A stretch of DNA of 64,000 nucleotides, from the NCBI GenBank assembly GCA_033439765.1, contig JAULSN010000016.1, positions 310,001 to 374,000 on the forward strand, given 5' to 3'. This stretch comes from Lasiosphaeria ovina. Taxonomy: Eukaryota; Ascomycota; Sordariomycetes; Sordariales; Lasiosphaeriaceae. Of the stretch, positions 32,081-44,812 are shown piece after piece. The notes under the pieces are model-generated. The model ran no database searches. It had not been told where the DNA came from and saw nothing but the letters and a program-made list of their open reading frames with translations. Positions within the stretch are counted from its first letter, which is position 1. Each line of letters begins with the position of its first letter. Made by a program: the position numbers and the translations under genes.

Positions 32081-33804
32081 TCATTTGTGCGTCCAGTAGG
32101 CTGTTAGGAACGCAACGTCTTCTCCCCGTCTGTCGCCCGGGGAGGAGAGCTCGAGGTAATAACCGAGCTCGCTTCTCTCACCGTGGTCTTGTTCTATATC
32201 AGCACACCGCAGAGCGGAAACACACGCGATCGCTGAGTCCTGACCTATGTTGTTGTAGTCGTTTGGTGTGATGGCTCTCGGCAGCCGGAGTGCATCCCAG
32301 ACTGTTTGCCAGGTACGTTAGCGGTGCAGCGGCAGTACTCCCTGGAACAGCCATCATAAATGTACCCACAGTCATTTAATCCTCCATCGGACTGATCGGG
32401 ATGGATCAGGGTCTTGCTGGCCCGGTGGCTTGACCAGTCCAGTTCCCACCTTGCCCGCAGCCCACCGGCTTGCCAGTACCGCCTCCTCTTCAGTTCAGCC
32501 AAACACCAGAATGAAAAGGCGCTAATGACGTCAAAATCGCCGATCTCCGTGACTACCTTAGCTATAGCAATGCCGGGAGAGGTGGCAGAATGTTTGGACA
32601 GCTCGAGGGACTGAGTGCTCAGAAATGTTCGGAGCTAGAGGTGAGCAGGTTAAGGCTGCTGAAGTCCGAGTGCGGAGAGCCGGCCCAGTTCATTGATTGC
32701 CCTTGATACAGCCATGCCAGGGTTGCATCTGTGAATTGGAGCTGCTTGAACAGGTAATTAGGCACGGCATTAGTTTCTAATCACGATAACACATGCAACT
32801 GACTGGAGAGACTTTTGTGAGTCTAATAGAATTTCTTTTGACAGATTTTACTTGGAGAGAATCAATTTCCTGTGCACTGCTTGCATGACTTGAACGCGTT
32901 TACAAGATGGTTGTCCAGGCGATTGGAAGGAAGTTGAGCTCTGGAGGGTCTCGTCTGCTGGGAACAGCACGAGGTGTCTTGAAATATCGGCCACAACTAT
33001 GGGTGACCATGGCCGGCCCCTCGTTCTTGAACCTCGATTTCCCTACTTGGCATTCCGCTACTGATTGGTACATCGGGATTGGAGAGGGGCTTGGAAAACG
33101 GACACTGCCTCGTGGCCTAGAAGGCTGCGATCAAGGCCGACCATTTCCAGACCCAGCAGGTCTGGACGTGGGTTGACTGTTGGGTAAGCTGGGTTGGTGG
33201 TTTGGTGGTCCGTGTTTTGCAAAGTGCGAGGTCTGCGGCACAGTAGAAAAGCTTGCCTGCCCAAATTGTGTGAGCCAGGCCGAGTTCGGCCTGCTGGCTG
33301 TTGGCGAGGATTAGAAGGATCGAAAGCTGACTACGCACCTTGATTAATAGTGTTGTTCTGTGGATATCAACCCTACGTTGTCGTAAAAGAACTAGGTGTG
33401 AACTATGAGGAATATGTCTCGACTCTCGATTCTTCCGCGATGAGCCAAGCTATTTACCTTGGTCGAGAAAATGGCCATTTCCTCCGGAGATAGGGCGGCC
33501 ACCGGCCCTCGCCGACCGTGTTTGGTTTCAATCCCACAGGGTCTTGACCGACCCGCATGTGTCAAAACTAAATAATAAACTATTCTGGGACGGCGCAGAT
33601 GGGCCGGGCCTCGATCCTTCAGGCATGGGGCCTCACGGGTCTCGATATGGGACGCAGCAGCGGGTTCCCGGATTCCCGTCGTACATACATAAGTGCGCTT
33701 GCACCCCTCGGGGCGACTGTGTTCCGCTATCTATCTGAAGCTAAAGTCATAGTTATAAGTTTGCCTGTCTTACTCTTACTCTCCCCCCCCTTGTTCCAAT
33801 TCCA
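32081..33804. other. Long intergenic stretch upstream of the NRPS
   Basis: 1.7 kb with no supported gene; short frames on both strands (such as 32907-33176 and 33338-33117) show no domain. The last 300 bases are the likely NRPS promoter, with a CT-rich run directly before the start codon. Confidence 0.45.
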
Positions 33805-36800
33805 ATGCTACGATCAACGCTCCGACTCCTGAAGCAACGTGACTCTGATCATGGCAATGCATCCATACCCTCGATTGGCCACTCCGCGTCCCTAAACATA
33901 GCGGTGACCGTCGGGGTCGACAATAATGCAAATACCGTCAACACTGCATCCAATAATCAGGTGCGCCCCTGCGAGGTTTCGCGGGTGGCAGCAGCATGGG
34001 CAATACTCGCTGCGAAGTACCTGAACGAAGATGAAATTTCGGTTGCAGTCAGGCTCACCTCAGACCTGCAGGGTGGTCACGCCCAAATGTTGAAGACTGT
34101 CGACCTTACTATGTCGTTCGAAGACCAAGATGTCGAGATAGACGCGTTTGTGTTGTCAGTTGCTAGCCAGCTTGGTCTTAATGGTCCGTAAATCTATCCT
34201 ATCGCCCCCTTGCGAGATTATGGATGTTTAGCTTACATGATCCCCGCCGTGTAGAATCCGCCGTAGGATCTGAATGGCAATTGCAGATAACCACGCCGTT
34301 CACGAGTCTCCTCCACAGGGCCACCGACGGCTGGTCTCTAGACAGATCAGGCCAGACAATAAAATTCGTGGCAACGAAGCGCGCATCAGATGCCAGTGCC
34401 TTTGCGGTTGACTTCCTCTGTGGCCCACACGTTGCTTATCCCAAGCAGCTACAACGGCTGCGGGAGCAGTTTTTCCATATCTTCAACCTGCTTGGCGGAG
34501 GTGAGGGACTGGGTGGCAAGCTGAGCGACATGAAGAGCCTGACGACCCAGGATAGGGACGAGATATTAGGATGGAATGCCACGCCGCCCCGAGCACTCTC
34601 GAGTACAATTCCAGACCTGTTCACCAGCAAGGTCGATGATCTGCCAGAGGGCCCAGCCATCCATGCCTGGGACGGAGACCTCACGTACATAGAGCTCGAC
34701 GTGTATTCTAGTGCTCTGGCTCAAGACCTCATTCAATTACGCGGGGTTGGGCGAGGGAGTAGAGTGCTTGTCGGGTTCGAAAAGTCTATGTGGAATGTGG
34801 TTGCCATGCTAGCGGTGCTCAAGGCCGGGGCTGCGTGTGTGCCCCTAGACGTGTCACAACCCATTACCAGGAACCAGACGGTAGCCGAGGCGGCGGGTGC
34901 CACGATTCTCCTCACATCTCCCGCCAGCGCGCACAGGTTTGCGCCGCTGGCTCCTTCGATCCAAATAGTCCTCCAGGTATCTGCGGATTCCATTTCGGAA
35001 ACGTGCCTCAAGCAAGGCATCAATGCAGCTGCCGTGGAGCCGGAGACAGTATTGCCATCGGACTTGGCCTTCATCATGTTCACGTCTGGGAGCACAGGCA
35101 CGCCAAAAGCCATCTGCCTGGACCACCTGTGCTTGGCCACCAGCATTGTTGCCCACGGCAAGGCGCAGCATGTTGACTCGACAACTCGAATGTTGCAATT
35201 TGCCGCCCACGTCTTTGACATTTGTTATTACGAAGTCTTTACCACACTGTTGTTCGGCGGCTGTGTCTGCATCCCGACCGACAGTGACCGTATCAACAGG
35301 CTACCCAACGTCATCAACGAGCTCGGCGTAAACCAGGCAGCCCTGACCAACACGGTTGCTGAGAGTCTGGAACCGTGTCTGGTGCCAGGACTGACACGCC
35401 TGAGCGTCGGCGGCGAGCCCATCAGCCGTGAGCTGGTGCACAAGTGGACGGCGAACCCGGAGATGCGTCTCTGCCAGGGCTACGGCCCGTCGGAATGCGC
35501 CATCTGCTGCACCGCCATGGTCGACCTGACGCCGGACGATGCGCCATTCAACGTGGGAAGAGCGTTCCAAGACAGTTGCAGGGCGTGGGTAGTCGACCCC
35601 AGAGACCACAACAAGCTCGCACCAGTCGGCGCAGTTGGCGAGCTTGTCATCGAAGGCCCAACCGTGGCATGTGGCTACCTGAACAACGCTGAGCTGACGA
35701 GAGCGGCGTTCATAGACCCCCCTTCATGGCTGCCGAGAGACCGCTGTGCCGTCGAGAGATGCAACGAAGACCAGGGGCAGAACAATGGTTATGCATCGAC
35801 TAGGCTCTTCAAGACGGGAGACTTGGTCCGATACCACGACGATGGGACCTTGGGAATTCTTGGCCGCAGAGATAAGCAGGCCAAGGTTCACGGCGGTTTG
35901 CGCATCGAGCTGGGCGACGTTGAGCACCATATCAAGGGAATTGTGCAACAGCCTGACCTGAGCATAGCCGTCGACGTCATTATTCCTAAAGAAACGTCGC
36001 GAAGGACCCTTGCCGTTTTCTTCCAACCCGAGAACCTCGGCGACAGCGGCGATGCTGGAGGCGCTGGCGACTGCAGAATCTTGGCCGGCAAGACTGCCCT
36101 GGACGCCTCCAGAAACCTCTTAACGACCATACAGGAAGGACTGGTATCAATTCTGCCCCAGTACATGACGCCAGAAGTTGCTATTCCGTTGTCGGCGATG
36201 CCCCGCAATGTCTCGTTCAAAGTTGACAGGCGGACATTGAAGGATCTAGCCAGCGAACTGCCACGCAGAACGCTCCTTCATTATTCCGGCACTGCCCCAA
36301 CAGTTCAGGAATCACAGTCTCAACTGCAACATCCCCTGACCACGACGGCCGAGTACAAGATGGCTCGTCTCTGGGAGGCGGTGCTAAAGGTCCCCGTCAA
36401 CAGCGCTGCCGACAATTTCATTAGACTCGGTGGTGACTCTATCGCGGCCATGCACCTTGTTGCCGAAGCAAGGCAGGCAGGTCTCGGCCTCAGCGTCAAG
36501 GCCATCTTAAGTCACCCCGTTCTGTCCGACATGGCCAGCACAACAACAGTCCTTCCTGGCACCAGCCTCTCTGGTGCGGCCTCAGATATGCCCAGGATCC
36601 AGCCATTTGAGCTTCTCGGCGATGCGGCACCGCACATTTTGGACGTCGCTGCATCCCAGTGCGGCCTTGACAAGTCACTCATTGTCGACATGTATCCCAC
36701 TCCGCCGCTGCCCGCTCTCTTCATGAAGTGGACGAGCAAGAAACCCGACGGGCGCGAAGATCCCTTTATCTTTCCGTTACCTTCACACGTCGACCTTGAC

Positions 36801-38186
36801 CTGTTCAAGACGGCTTGGGAGGCAGTGGTGCGCCAACATTCCATTCTACGTACCCGCGTCATTGCTACGCCGGGGGAGAAGCCCAAGTTCTTCCAAGTCA
36901 TCACTAGCAGCAAGTTCGCCGTGCGCTGGGACGCTGAAGGGAAGGAGGAAACCACGACTCTCTACCAATACCTCGGGCAGGTCTTCAAGCAGACCTTCAG
37001 CCTGGGCGACCCGCTCACCCGGCAGTGCGTGCTGATCGTGCCGGCCAGCACCAGTACGCATGACGAGGCCGCCTACTTTGTATGGACGGCGAACCACGCC
37101 GTGTACGACTCGTGGACCCGCTCGCTAGTCCTAAACGCCCTCGACGACATATACGGAGCGCTCGTGGCGGCAGCACGCAGCACCGACAGGAATAGCCTCA
37201 CCTCGCTCAGGCTCCGCCTCGAGCAGGACCCCGAACCCGAGCCTGAGCCAAGTTACCCACGTTTCGTCCAGGAGAGCGTGCTGAGGGTAGACAAGACCGC
37301 GGCGTACGACTTTGCGCTCGCCCGCTTCCGGCGCCTGGAGACGTGCTTCCCGCTGTGGGCCAAAGAGGACATGCCATCGCCATCGTACATCCCCGCCGAG
37401 CGGCGACTGGCGAAACGACTCGTTCGCAACAAGAATCTGCTTGTCTTTTCTTCCTCTTCCTCGTCACTGTCACCGGCATCCCTCCCGGGTGCCACGGTCA
37501 CCAACATGATCTACGCGGCGTGGGCCATGGTTATGCGCGGATCTGGCTTCAGCCCTTTCCGCGCCACCAATACCACGCCAGCCGATGACGATGCAGATCG
37601 CACAGTCGCGCTGGGCATCACGTCCATGGGCCGCGGCGCGCTGGTGGCGGGGCTAGGCACAGAGCGGTTAGCCGCGCCGCTGATGACGCACATGCTGCTA
37701 GCAATCCCAATGCCGCCCGGCCAGTCGGTCGCGGCGCTGACGGCGGCGGTCCAGGACGAGGTCGTCGCGCACTTCCCCTACGAGCACCTCGCGCAGGTGT
37801 GTCTCGGGCGCGCGGGGCCTGCCGTCACGGAAGACGTCATGCGTAAGGCGCTGCAGATCAACATCCTCCCCGCGCCCAAGACTCTGGCCGCCGCGTTTGG
37901 TGCCGGTGGCGGACCTCACCCCGCTGCTGCCACGGCTGTGACTGCGGCGACCGGTGTCCCGCGCCTGGATTTGCATCGTACGGTCCGCAAGATCCCGTGG
38001 GAGGGGAGCGGGCCCGGGTCGGCACTGTGCGTCGAGGTGTCTTTGCACGACGACGGCGGGATGGAGGTGCATGTGCGGTTCGACGAGCAGCTCTTCCCTG
38101 AGCAAGGGGTTGAGCGGGTGCTTGACGAGTTCGAGAGGTGCTTGGGCGAGGTGGTAGATGCGTCGTCGGTGCAGGCATCGGAATAG
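33805..38186 (+). CDS. Single-module non-ribosomal peptide synthetase (C remnant-A-T-C)
   Basis: Two exons (33805-34187, 34232-38186; 44-bp intron) encode 1445 residues. The first ~220 residues look like the end of a condensation domain (VAAAWAILAAKYL) without its active motif. The adenylation domain follows: FTSGSTGTPK near residue 410, GYGPSE, LFKTGDLVRY, and a final KVDRRTL (A10 lysine present although GK is FK). The carrier domain has LGGDSI near residue 860, the Ser being the phosphopantetheine site. A full-length C domain closes the protein with NHAVYDS near residue 1081 in place of HHxxxDG: the catalytic second His and the Asp remain, the first His and the Gly do not. A tentative reading of the substrate pocket is D-I-Y-A-L-V-G-I-C, which I cannot match. 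It likely activates one amino or hydroxy acid and condenses it with something loaded elsewhere. Intact and GC-richer than the flanks. Confidence 0.9.
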
Positions 38187-38973
38187 GGGGTTGCTCTGCG
38201 ATATACAGACAAGTGGTGCAAGGATGCAGCTGAGTTTCTGGTTATGAATTACGTATAGCACGGATCGGAATTACCGTAGGGGACATGTAGAGCGCGTAAA
38301 TTAGTCGGATTCAAATACTTTTTCTAGGTTAGCTGGAAGGGGGGGGCGGAAAGGGGTTTGTTTACGTTTAAGATTACTGATTTAAGTGCTTGGTAATTAC
38401 GGAATACTACGCTTTGTGCAACTACGAAGAACACTGATCGGACTATAGCATTTCCATTAGTAACGAAGCCGAATTAAACCCTCAGAGACAGTTAAGGTGT
38501 GACTTTATCCCTTAAAAAGAGTAATATGTGTTAGGTAGGGGCTGGACGGAATGGATGCCGATATTGGTGGTTCTGGCAAGGGACCCACCCGCCTACGATC
38601 CTCTAAAAACTCGCCTACTAAACGCTACAAAAGCGCTGAAGATCTCGGTTTTACATTGCCCTGGTTCTGATGGCGATTCTTGTCGAAATCTCTGAATGGC
38701 ATACCGTAGAGGGAGTGCGGGGGCGAGGTGGGGCGGGCAGTCACCCAAAAGGCAGGGCGGGACCAAAAACCTGTTTCTGGAACCCCACAATCCAGCAGGT
38801 GCGCCCGCTGGAGGAAAGCAACCATCATCATTGGACCTTGGATCCAATCGCTTAAGATGAAAAGAAAAGACACTTGCCCGCATCCATGGATCCCAGCATA
38901 CGCCCAGACGATCGAGACGGTCTAGAACCGCCAGAACCGCCAAGGTTCTGGCCGCAGGGAATCCCACCCTAAG
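38187..38973. other. Intergenic, no gene seen
   Basis: Between two genes in the same direction; it contains the NRPS 3' end and the promoter of the histidine kinase. A 124-codon minus-strand frame at 38593-38967 has no family features. Confidence 0.5.
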
Positions 38974-41900
38974 ATGGCGGTCCGCACTTCTGCCTCTTCT
39001 CCGACGTGCGCCAAAAATGTCGAGCCGGCCTCTGCTGGCAAAGTCATCACGATGTTGCTAGACAGCGCCGAATGCGCCCTGCCGCCCTCGGAGCCGCCCT
39101 CGGAGCCGCCTGCTGATGCTCCTCCAGCTGCCGTCGAAGACGCCAAGGCCGATGCCGTCGAGGTTGACAACTTTGAGCGCGCGCGCCAACGCGAAATAGC
39201 AGCGTAGGTGACACGCTCGCCCAACTATCCAGAAGCAGCTTCCTTGCCTTACCTACGTACAGTACCTACCTTAGGTGCCCTATTCAAGTTGCGCGCTGAC
39301 CGGTGCCTCGGTCTTCCGCTGCTGCGTCCATTAGATATCTCGCGGCTGCCTCCTTCCCTCTAGACCTCGACTACTCGGGCCCTCGCGAGAAGGTCTACCT
39401 CAACGAAGATGCCACACTAAACGCTCTCGTCCAGCTGGGCGCCCTGCGTCTCGGCTGCGACCGTTCCTTTCTCTCCCTCATCGACCGCCAATACCAGTGG
39501 GTACTCTCCGAGATGACACGATCACAGTCTCTCGTCCAAGTCCGCTCGGCTCCCGAAGACCCCGTCTGGCTCGGCGTCTCCAGGTTGGATGCCTGCTGGG
39601 GCGTCTGTCCCACAACAATGAAGGCCTTCATGGACGAAACAGGCGCGTGGGTTCAGACAGGGCCAAATGTCATCTGCAACAGGAGTCGCTACATTGTGAA
39701 CGACTTCCGAACCGAGCCCGGCTACCAGGATAGGCCATACGTGACGGCCTTTCCGTGGTTCGTGTCGTATCTGGAGGTCCCCCTGGTTTCCTCCCTCGGA
39801 TATCTCCTTGGAAGCTACTGCGTCGTCGACAACAAGCTCAACGACTACGATAACGACGAAACTCTGGGCATCATGAACGAGATCGCAGACGCCATTATGA
39901 CCCATCTAGATCTTATGAGGCTGAAGAAGAACCGCCAGCGCTCCGAACAGCTCATCGAAGGCTTGAGCCAGTTCATCAAGCACGACCCGTCCGAGCCGAA
40001 TGACCCTCCAGGCGATACCTCCCACCACGAAACCACCGAGCAGCCCGCCGACGAGCGTGTGTCAATCGATCCAGACCGGCAGGGTAGATCCGTCAACTCA
40101 TCTGAGAACCCATTGGATCCCGAAGACTCGCGCCCGCAACCCCCACAGCTTCCCTCGTCGTCTTCCATCCAGTCCTCCATCTCGCCCTTCACCCCTTCTG
40201 GTCTGGGATCTCTCGAGACACCTCCGACGACGCTTCGAGACGACACGGATGTAGACCCGATAGAAGTGCATGTCATCGCAGAAGAAGCACACCAACCCGA
40301 CTCTCCGTCATCGTCGTCTGATACCCCGGAGCTGCATTCCAACGGCTTCATCAGTTCTGCAAATATAAAATCAACATTCTTCCGAGCCGCGGCCACCATA
40401 CGAGCGGCCATGGACATGGACGGCCTGATGTTTGTTGATGCTGTTCCAAGCGCATACAACGACGCGCCCGATCAGCTGGTCCCCGATCGCCCTGGAGAGG
40501 TCCCGCAGGACGAAACTGCAGGGCCATTCTGCGCAGCCATCGTCCAGTCTACCTCCGATCACTCAGGCGTCAAGTCCCCGGAGACCCCGCACACTCGCCT
40601 TCCGGAGGCCGTTCTGCAAAGGTTTATTTGGAAATTTCCCCGAGGCCATGTCTTCTCCGCCGACGAGTTCGGCCCGATTGACGACGGGAGCTACGGAATT
40701 GGAAAACCATTCCCCGTTGGCTCCAGGGCCGACAAAGACAGCCGGAGTTACAGAAGAGACGTAACCACACTCTTTGGCGTTACGCCGGGTGCGAGATACA
40801 TCATCTTCCTCCCCCTCTGGCACTTCCAGCGAGAGTGTTGGTACGCTGCCGCTCTCGGCTGGGTCGCCAGTCCTACCAGGGCGCTAGACATGGGCGACAT
40901 CAGCTTGGTTTCGGCCTTTGGAAATACCATCATGGCTCAGGTGTCGCGCCTGGAGGCCCTGGCATCGAGTCGTGCCAAGTCGACTTTCGTCTCGTCCATC
41001 AGTCACGAATTGCGAAGCCCGCTGCATGGGATCCTTGCAAGCAGTGAACTGCTCCGCGAGAACATCACCGACCCCTCGCTACTATCGAAACTCGACATGC
41101 TCGACTCTTGCGGCACGACCTTGCTCGATACTTTGAACAACTTGCTCGACCACGCCATTGTAATCAACGATGGCAAGTCCGGAACAACCCTAGCCAACTT
41201 TCAAATCTCGGATCTGGGAAGACTTGTCGAGGACGTTATCGAAGCCGTCAATTTCAGTCATCTATCCGAGAATGCCTTCCAGTTATCCATGCATCGCCAT
41301 GGCATCTATTCAACCGAGTCCTCGGGAGTTGGGATAGACCCGCCCCCTCGCCAGCTTCTCGTGGCTGTAAACATTGAGACGAACGCCGCCTGGAAGCTCG
41401 TCCTCGACATTGGTGCCTGGAAACGCATCATCATGAATCTCTTTGGCAATGCCTTGAAGTACACCCGCTCCGGCCACATTGACGTGTGTCTCAAAGTGAT
41501 GCAGAAGGTGGACAGCGCTGGCAAGGCGCATGATCATATCACCTTTTCCGTCGAAGACTCGGGAATGGGGATGACCTCGGATTTCCTCAAATATCAACTC
41601 TTTACTCCCTTTACACAGGAGGACGCACACTCGCCTGGAGTAGGACTAGGCCTCAGCATCGTTCAACAGCTAGCCCGCGGCCTCGGCGGCACCATTGACG
41701 TTAAAAGCTCTGTGGGCATAGGGACCTCGGTCGAGGTCTCGGTTCCCCTCCACCGGGACATGCCCGACCTTGTCCCTGGCGCTCAGATCTTGGCTGAGCA
41801 AGAGCGGCAGTCATATGACGACCATCGTGACTGGCTCCATGGGCGGACTGCGTGTCTCATAACCCCAGACGTATATGCAACCATGACCAAGGCCGACCTT

Positions 41901-42899
41901 AAAATCACCAACGAGATGCGGAGTCGAATGGGAACGGTAGAACGAGCTCTCAGGGTCACTGCTGGCGACGCTCTTGGGATGAAAGTCATTGTCGGGACGG
42001 CTGACAATCCACTCCCCGACGCCGATGTGTATTTCCTCGATGACAACGCCTGTGGTGAAATACGAGCCAAGCTCCTCGCGCCCACCCCGCTTTTCCAGGT
42101 TGCGCCTGTAGTCCTGCTCTGCTCTGGAGCCCGATCACGCTCCTACTTGAAGCAGCAACTACCGAGCAATGGCATCCATCTGCATGACCCCATAGGACCA
42201 AGAAAGCTTGCCACCGTTCTATACTCGGCTCTGAAGCCCGAGGGCCTCCAGAATTCCGGCCATGAGAACCACCGGTCCGTTTACCAGGGAGTGGCATCGA
42301 CCGTCCCTGAGTCGCGCGACTCTCCCTTGCCACCGTTAAATCTGCCGGTGCGTCTGAAAGACGACCCACAGGTCCCCCAGCCTCAAGCCCAAACCGATGA
42401 ACGCCAGTCTCCTGGTCGCCCGCAAGTGTCCAGCGTGTCGTCGGCCGCTCCAGCTATGGCAGCAGCGCTAAGTACTCGGGAGCAAAAGCCGCGCCATCTA
42501 CTTCTAGTGGATGATAACCCCATCAATATCAAGCTGCTCATGACGCTTGTGCGCAAACTGAAACACACCTTTATGACGGCGTGCAACGGACTGGAAGCCG
42601 TCCAATTGTACCAGAAGGCCCTAGAAGAGGGTTCTCGGTTTGACATGGTCTTTATGGACATATCCATGCCAGTCATGGACGGCTTCGAAGCGACGCGGCA
42701 GCTCCGGCAGCTCGAGAAGAAGGCGGGCGTGACCGGGGGTTGCAAGATCGTAGCGCTAACGGGCCTCAGCAGCGACTTGAGCCGCAATGAAGCCCTTGCC
42801 AGTGGTGCGAACCTCTTCCTAACCAAGCCGGTGAAGCTAGACAAGGTCAAACAGTTACTTAGCGATTTAGAGGTACCGGACGAGCGCACCGCGAGTTGA
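38974..42899 (+). CDS. Hybrid histidine kinase (GAF-HisKA-HATPase-receiver)
   Basis: Two exons (38974-39203, 39335-42899; 131-bp intron with CTGAC branch) encode 1264 residues. The long frame alone lacks an ATG; the first exon supplies it and joins as REIAAYLAAASFPLD. Domain order: Pro/Glu-rich N-terminus; GAF-like sensor (about 90-240: LGALRLGCDRSFLSLID, YLEVPLVSSLGYLLGSYCVV); Ser/Pro-rich linker; HisKA with the phosphorylated His in ISHELRSPLHGIL near residue 633; HATPase with NALKYT, EDSGMGM and GVGLGLSIVQQL; receiver domain at 1130-1255 with DDNPIN, the phospho-acceptor Asp in FMDISMPVMDG near 1184, and the KP lysine (FLTKPVK). No membrane segment, so a cytosolic sensor feeding a Ypd1-type phosphorelay. 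I do not assign a fungal HHK class. Confidence 0.93.
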
Positions 42900-43478
42900 T
42901 CTTGGGTACTACTTCACCGAAAGGAAGCCATGATTTAGCGCTCTACTAGCTATTTTCATTTTTCTACTCCATATACCTGACTTTGTCGTGGGTACGGGCG
43001 TTTTGGGGGTTTGCATCAGCCGGTTGGGAACGATAAACGATACCCTTACTTTGTCTTAGGTACGTACATACCTCACAAAAGATGACTGAAATGAACGACG
43101 TGACTTCTTAATAAGTGCAGATGACTATTTGACTGTCTATTCTTTCGCGCGCTCTTTGGTCGCGTTTGCATTCCATGTCCATGTCATACCGTTCCCTCTT
43201 CCACTATCCCACTCTCCTAGCCTCGCCCCCCTATCTCCCAAAATAACAACCCAAGCTCTAAGAAGAAAAAAAAGAACAGGCAACAACAAGACATAAATAA
43301 GAAAATTAATAAAACTAAAAAAAAACATACAACACCAGGGATTCGCTGGTCGTCACCGACCCAACTACTAGTCTGGCCCTCATCGACTTGTCTATGGGAG
43401 AGCGGACGGGATCCCGAATTTTCCAATGGGTATGGTCGTATGTATAATATCTTAGCGATGATGCAGCCTATGAACACC
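42900..43478. other. Intergenic, no gene seen
   Basis: Convergent interval after the kinase. It includes an A-rich stretch at 43262-43328 but no gene. Confidence 0.5.
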
Positions 43479-44587
43479 TCAGCCAGCAGCTGGTAACTCC
43501 TCAGGCTGCAAGTAATCGAGCGACCGGTCCTCCTCGGCGATAAAGTTGTCCAGGCCGTGCGCAGCTACAACCTCTCTGGCGTTGAAGTCCCGGCCGATGG
43601 TGAATACGGCGCGTTCCCCATAGGCCCAGGACCCCGTCCGCCCAAACACGGTCTCCATGCCCCAGTCCGACTGCAGCCCGTTCTTTGTGATCTTTGCCAG
43701 CCGCACTGCCCACACAAAGTCGCTCTCATGCGTCGCCGCAAGCGTCGAGTTGTCGCCGCCGGTCAGGCGGGCCTCGGGCCCCAGCTCTGCCAAACATCGG
43801 CACCTCGCTGCATGCCCACGACGCCGTCAGTTAGCCCATGCCTCGCCTTACGAATTCTTGAGAGGGGGGCAAGGCGCGTCTCCTTGTGTGTGGCATAGTG
43901 GAGGGCGTGGAGTTTTGTGATGGATGCGGGCATGGCAAGCGAGACTTACACGCTAACATCCGCATTCACCCCTGCCTCCTGGTCTCAGCAGTGACGGTGG
44001 TCGCACCCCCGCGAGCGATGACTAGCCCGGTGATCATGTACAGCGACCAGTGTCCGGCGGTTTTGACGCGCTTGATGTGCTCGGCCACGGGCTCAGTGTC
44101 AAGACAGTCCTGGATGTACGAGCGCTGCGGCTGGATGATGTAGCGGTCGAGCCGCGAGAAGCTCCAGTGGCTCTGCACAGCGCGCTGGAATATGGTGCCC
44201 ATCGATGCTGCAAGGTCGACACCCGGGACGGCAGCCACCAGGGACCCAACGCCGGCGCGCGCTGCCACATCGACGTCGATGTCCTTCGACGAGTCCCACG
44301 ACAGGTCTGCAAGCTTCGACGGAAAGATCTCCATGTACCCTGGGAACGGCTCGGTCCCGCCCGCGTTGATCGGCTGGTCCAGCCGGTGCAGGTCCTAGAT
44401 CAGGTGCCCGAGTGCTATCGGGCCGTTCGGCTTCCCCCGCGCGCAAGCTCGCGATATTGGCCTGCGGGTAGTGCGTCTGCTTGAGCACAAACCAGCACTT
44501 GTCCACGACTGCGGGAACGGGAACGGCAATGCCGGCGGCGGCGTATAATAAGCCGGGCACGCAGACGACATCGCAAACTCTTTGCAA
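43479..44587 (-). pseudogene. Conserved fungal protein of unknown function, disabled
   Basis: Minus-strand coding segments in order: VCVPGLLYAAAGIAVPVPAV and CWFVLKQTHYPQANIASLRA; then PNGPIALGHLI and LHRLDQPINAGGTEPFPGY; MEIFPSKLADLSWDSSKDID, FQRAVQSHWSFSRLDRYIIQ, SYIQDCLDTEP and GHWSLYMITGLVIARG; finally THESDFVWAVRLAKITKNGL and WAYGERAVF, ending at 43479. I recall uncharacterised ascomycete proteins with this order of motifs, with no known function. Lesions: a one-base gain in the G-run near 44437, TAG at about 44396, and a TGA near 43967 with no intron join that keeps the frame into the last segment. The strong Ala/Gly-rich N-terminus may have been a membrane or lipid-contact part, which is conjecture. 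Confidence 0.55.
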
Positions 44588-44695
44588 AGAATTAGAGACG
44601 ACGAGTCTATCTTCCTGGCGCCCCGGACAAACCTCCCGTGGGCTACAGTTCTAGCTATTATGAAGGTGAGACAACCGACTTCTGTTCGTTAGCGA

Positions 44696-44725
44696 TACCT
44701 AGGTACCTTACCTACTACCTAGGTA
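44696..44725. repeat. Two copies of the palindrome TACCTAGGTA
   Basis: Exact copies at 44696-44705 and 44716-44725, 20 bp apart centre to centre. Other exact copies are at 23506 and 47401. Role unknown. Confidence 0.85.
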
Positions 44726-44812
44726 GTGACACTATGGCTAGTCACTGTGTAGCTCGTTTCTCTCTCCCTAGACTCTAGACTAGACAACCAGAAGCAGACC
44801 AACAATCTCAAA

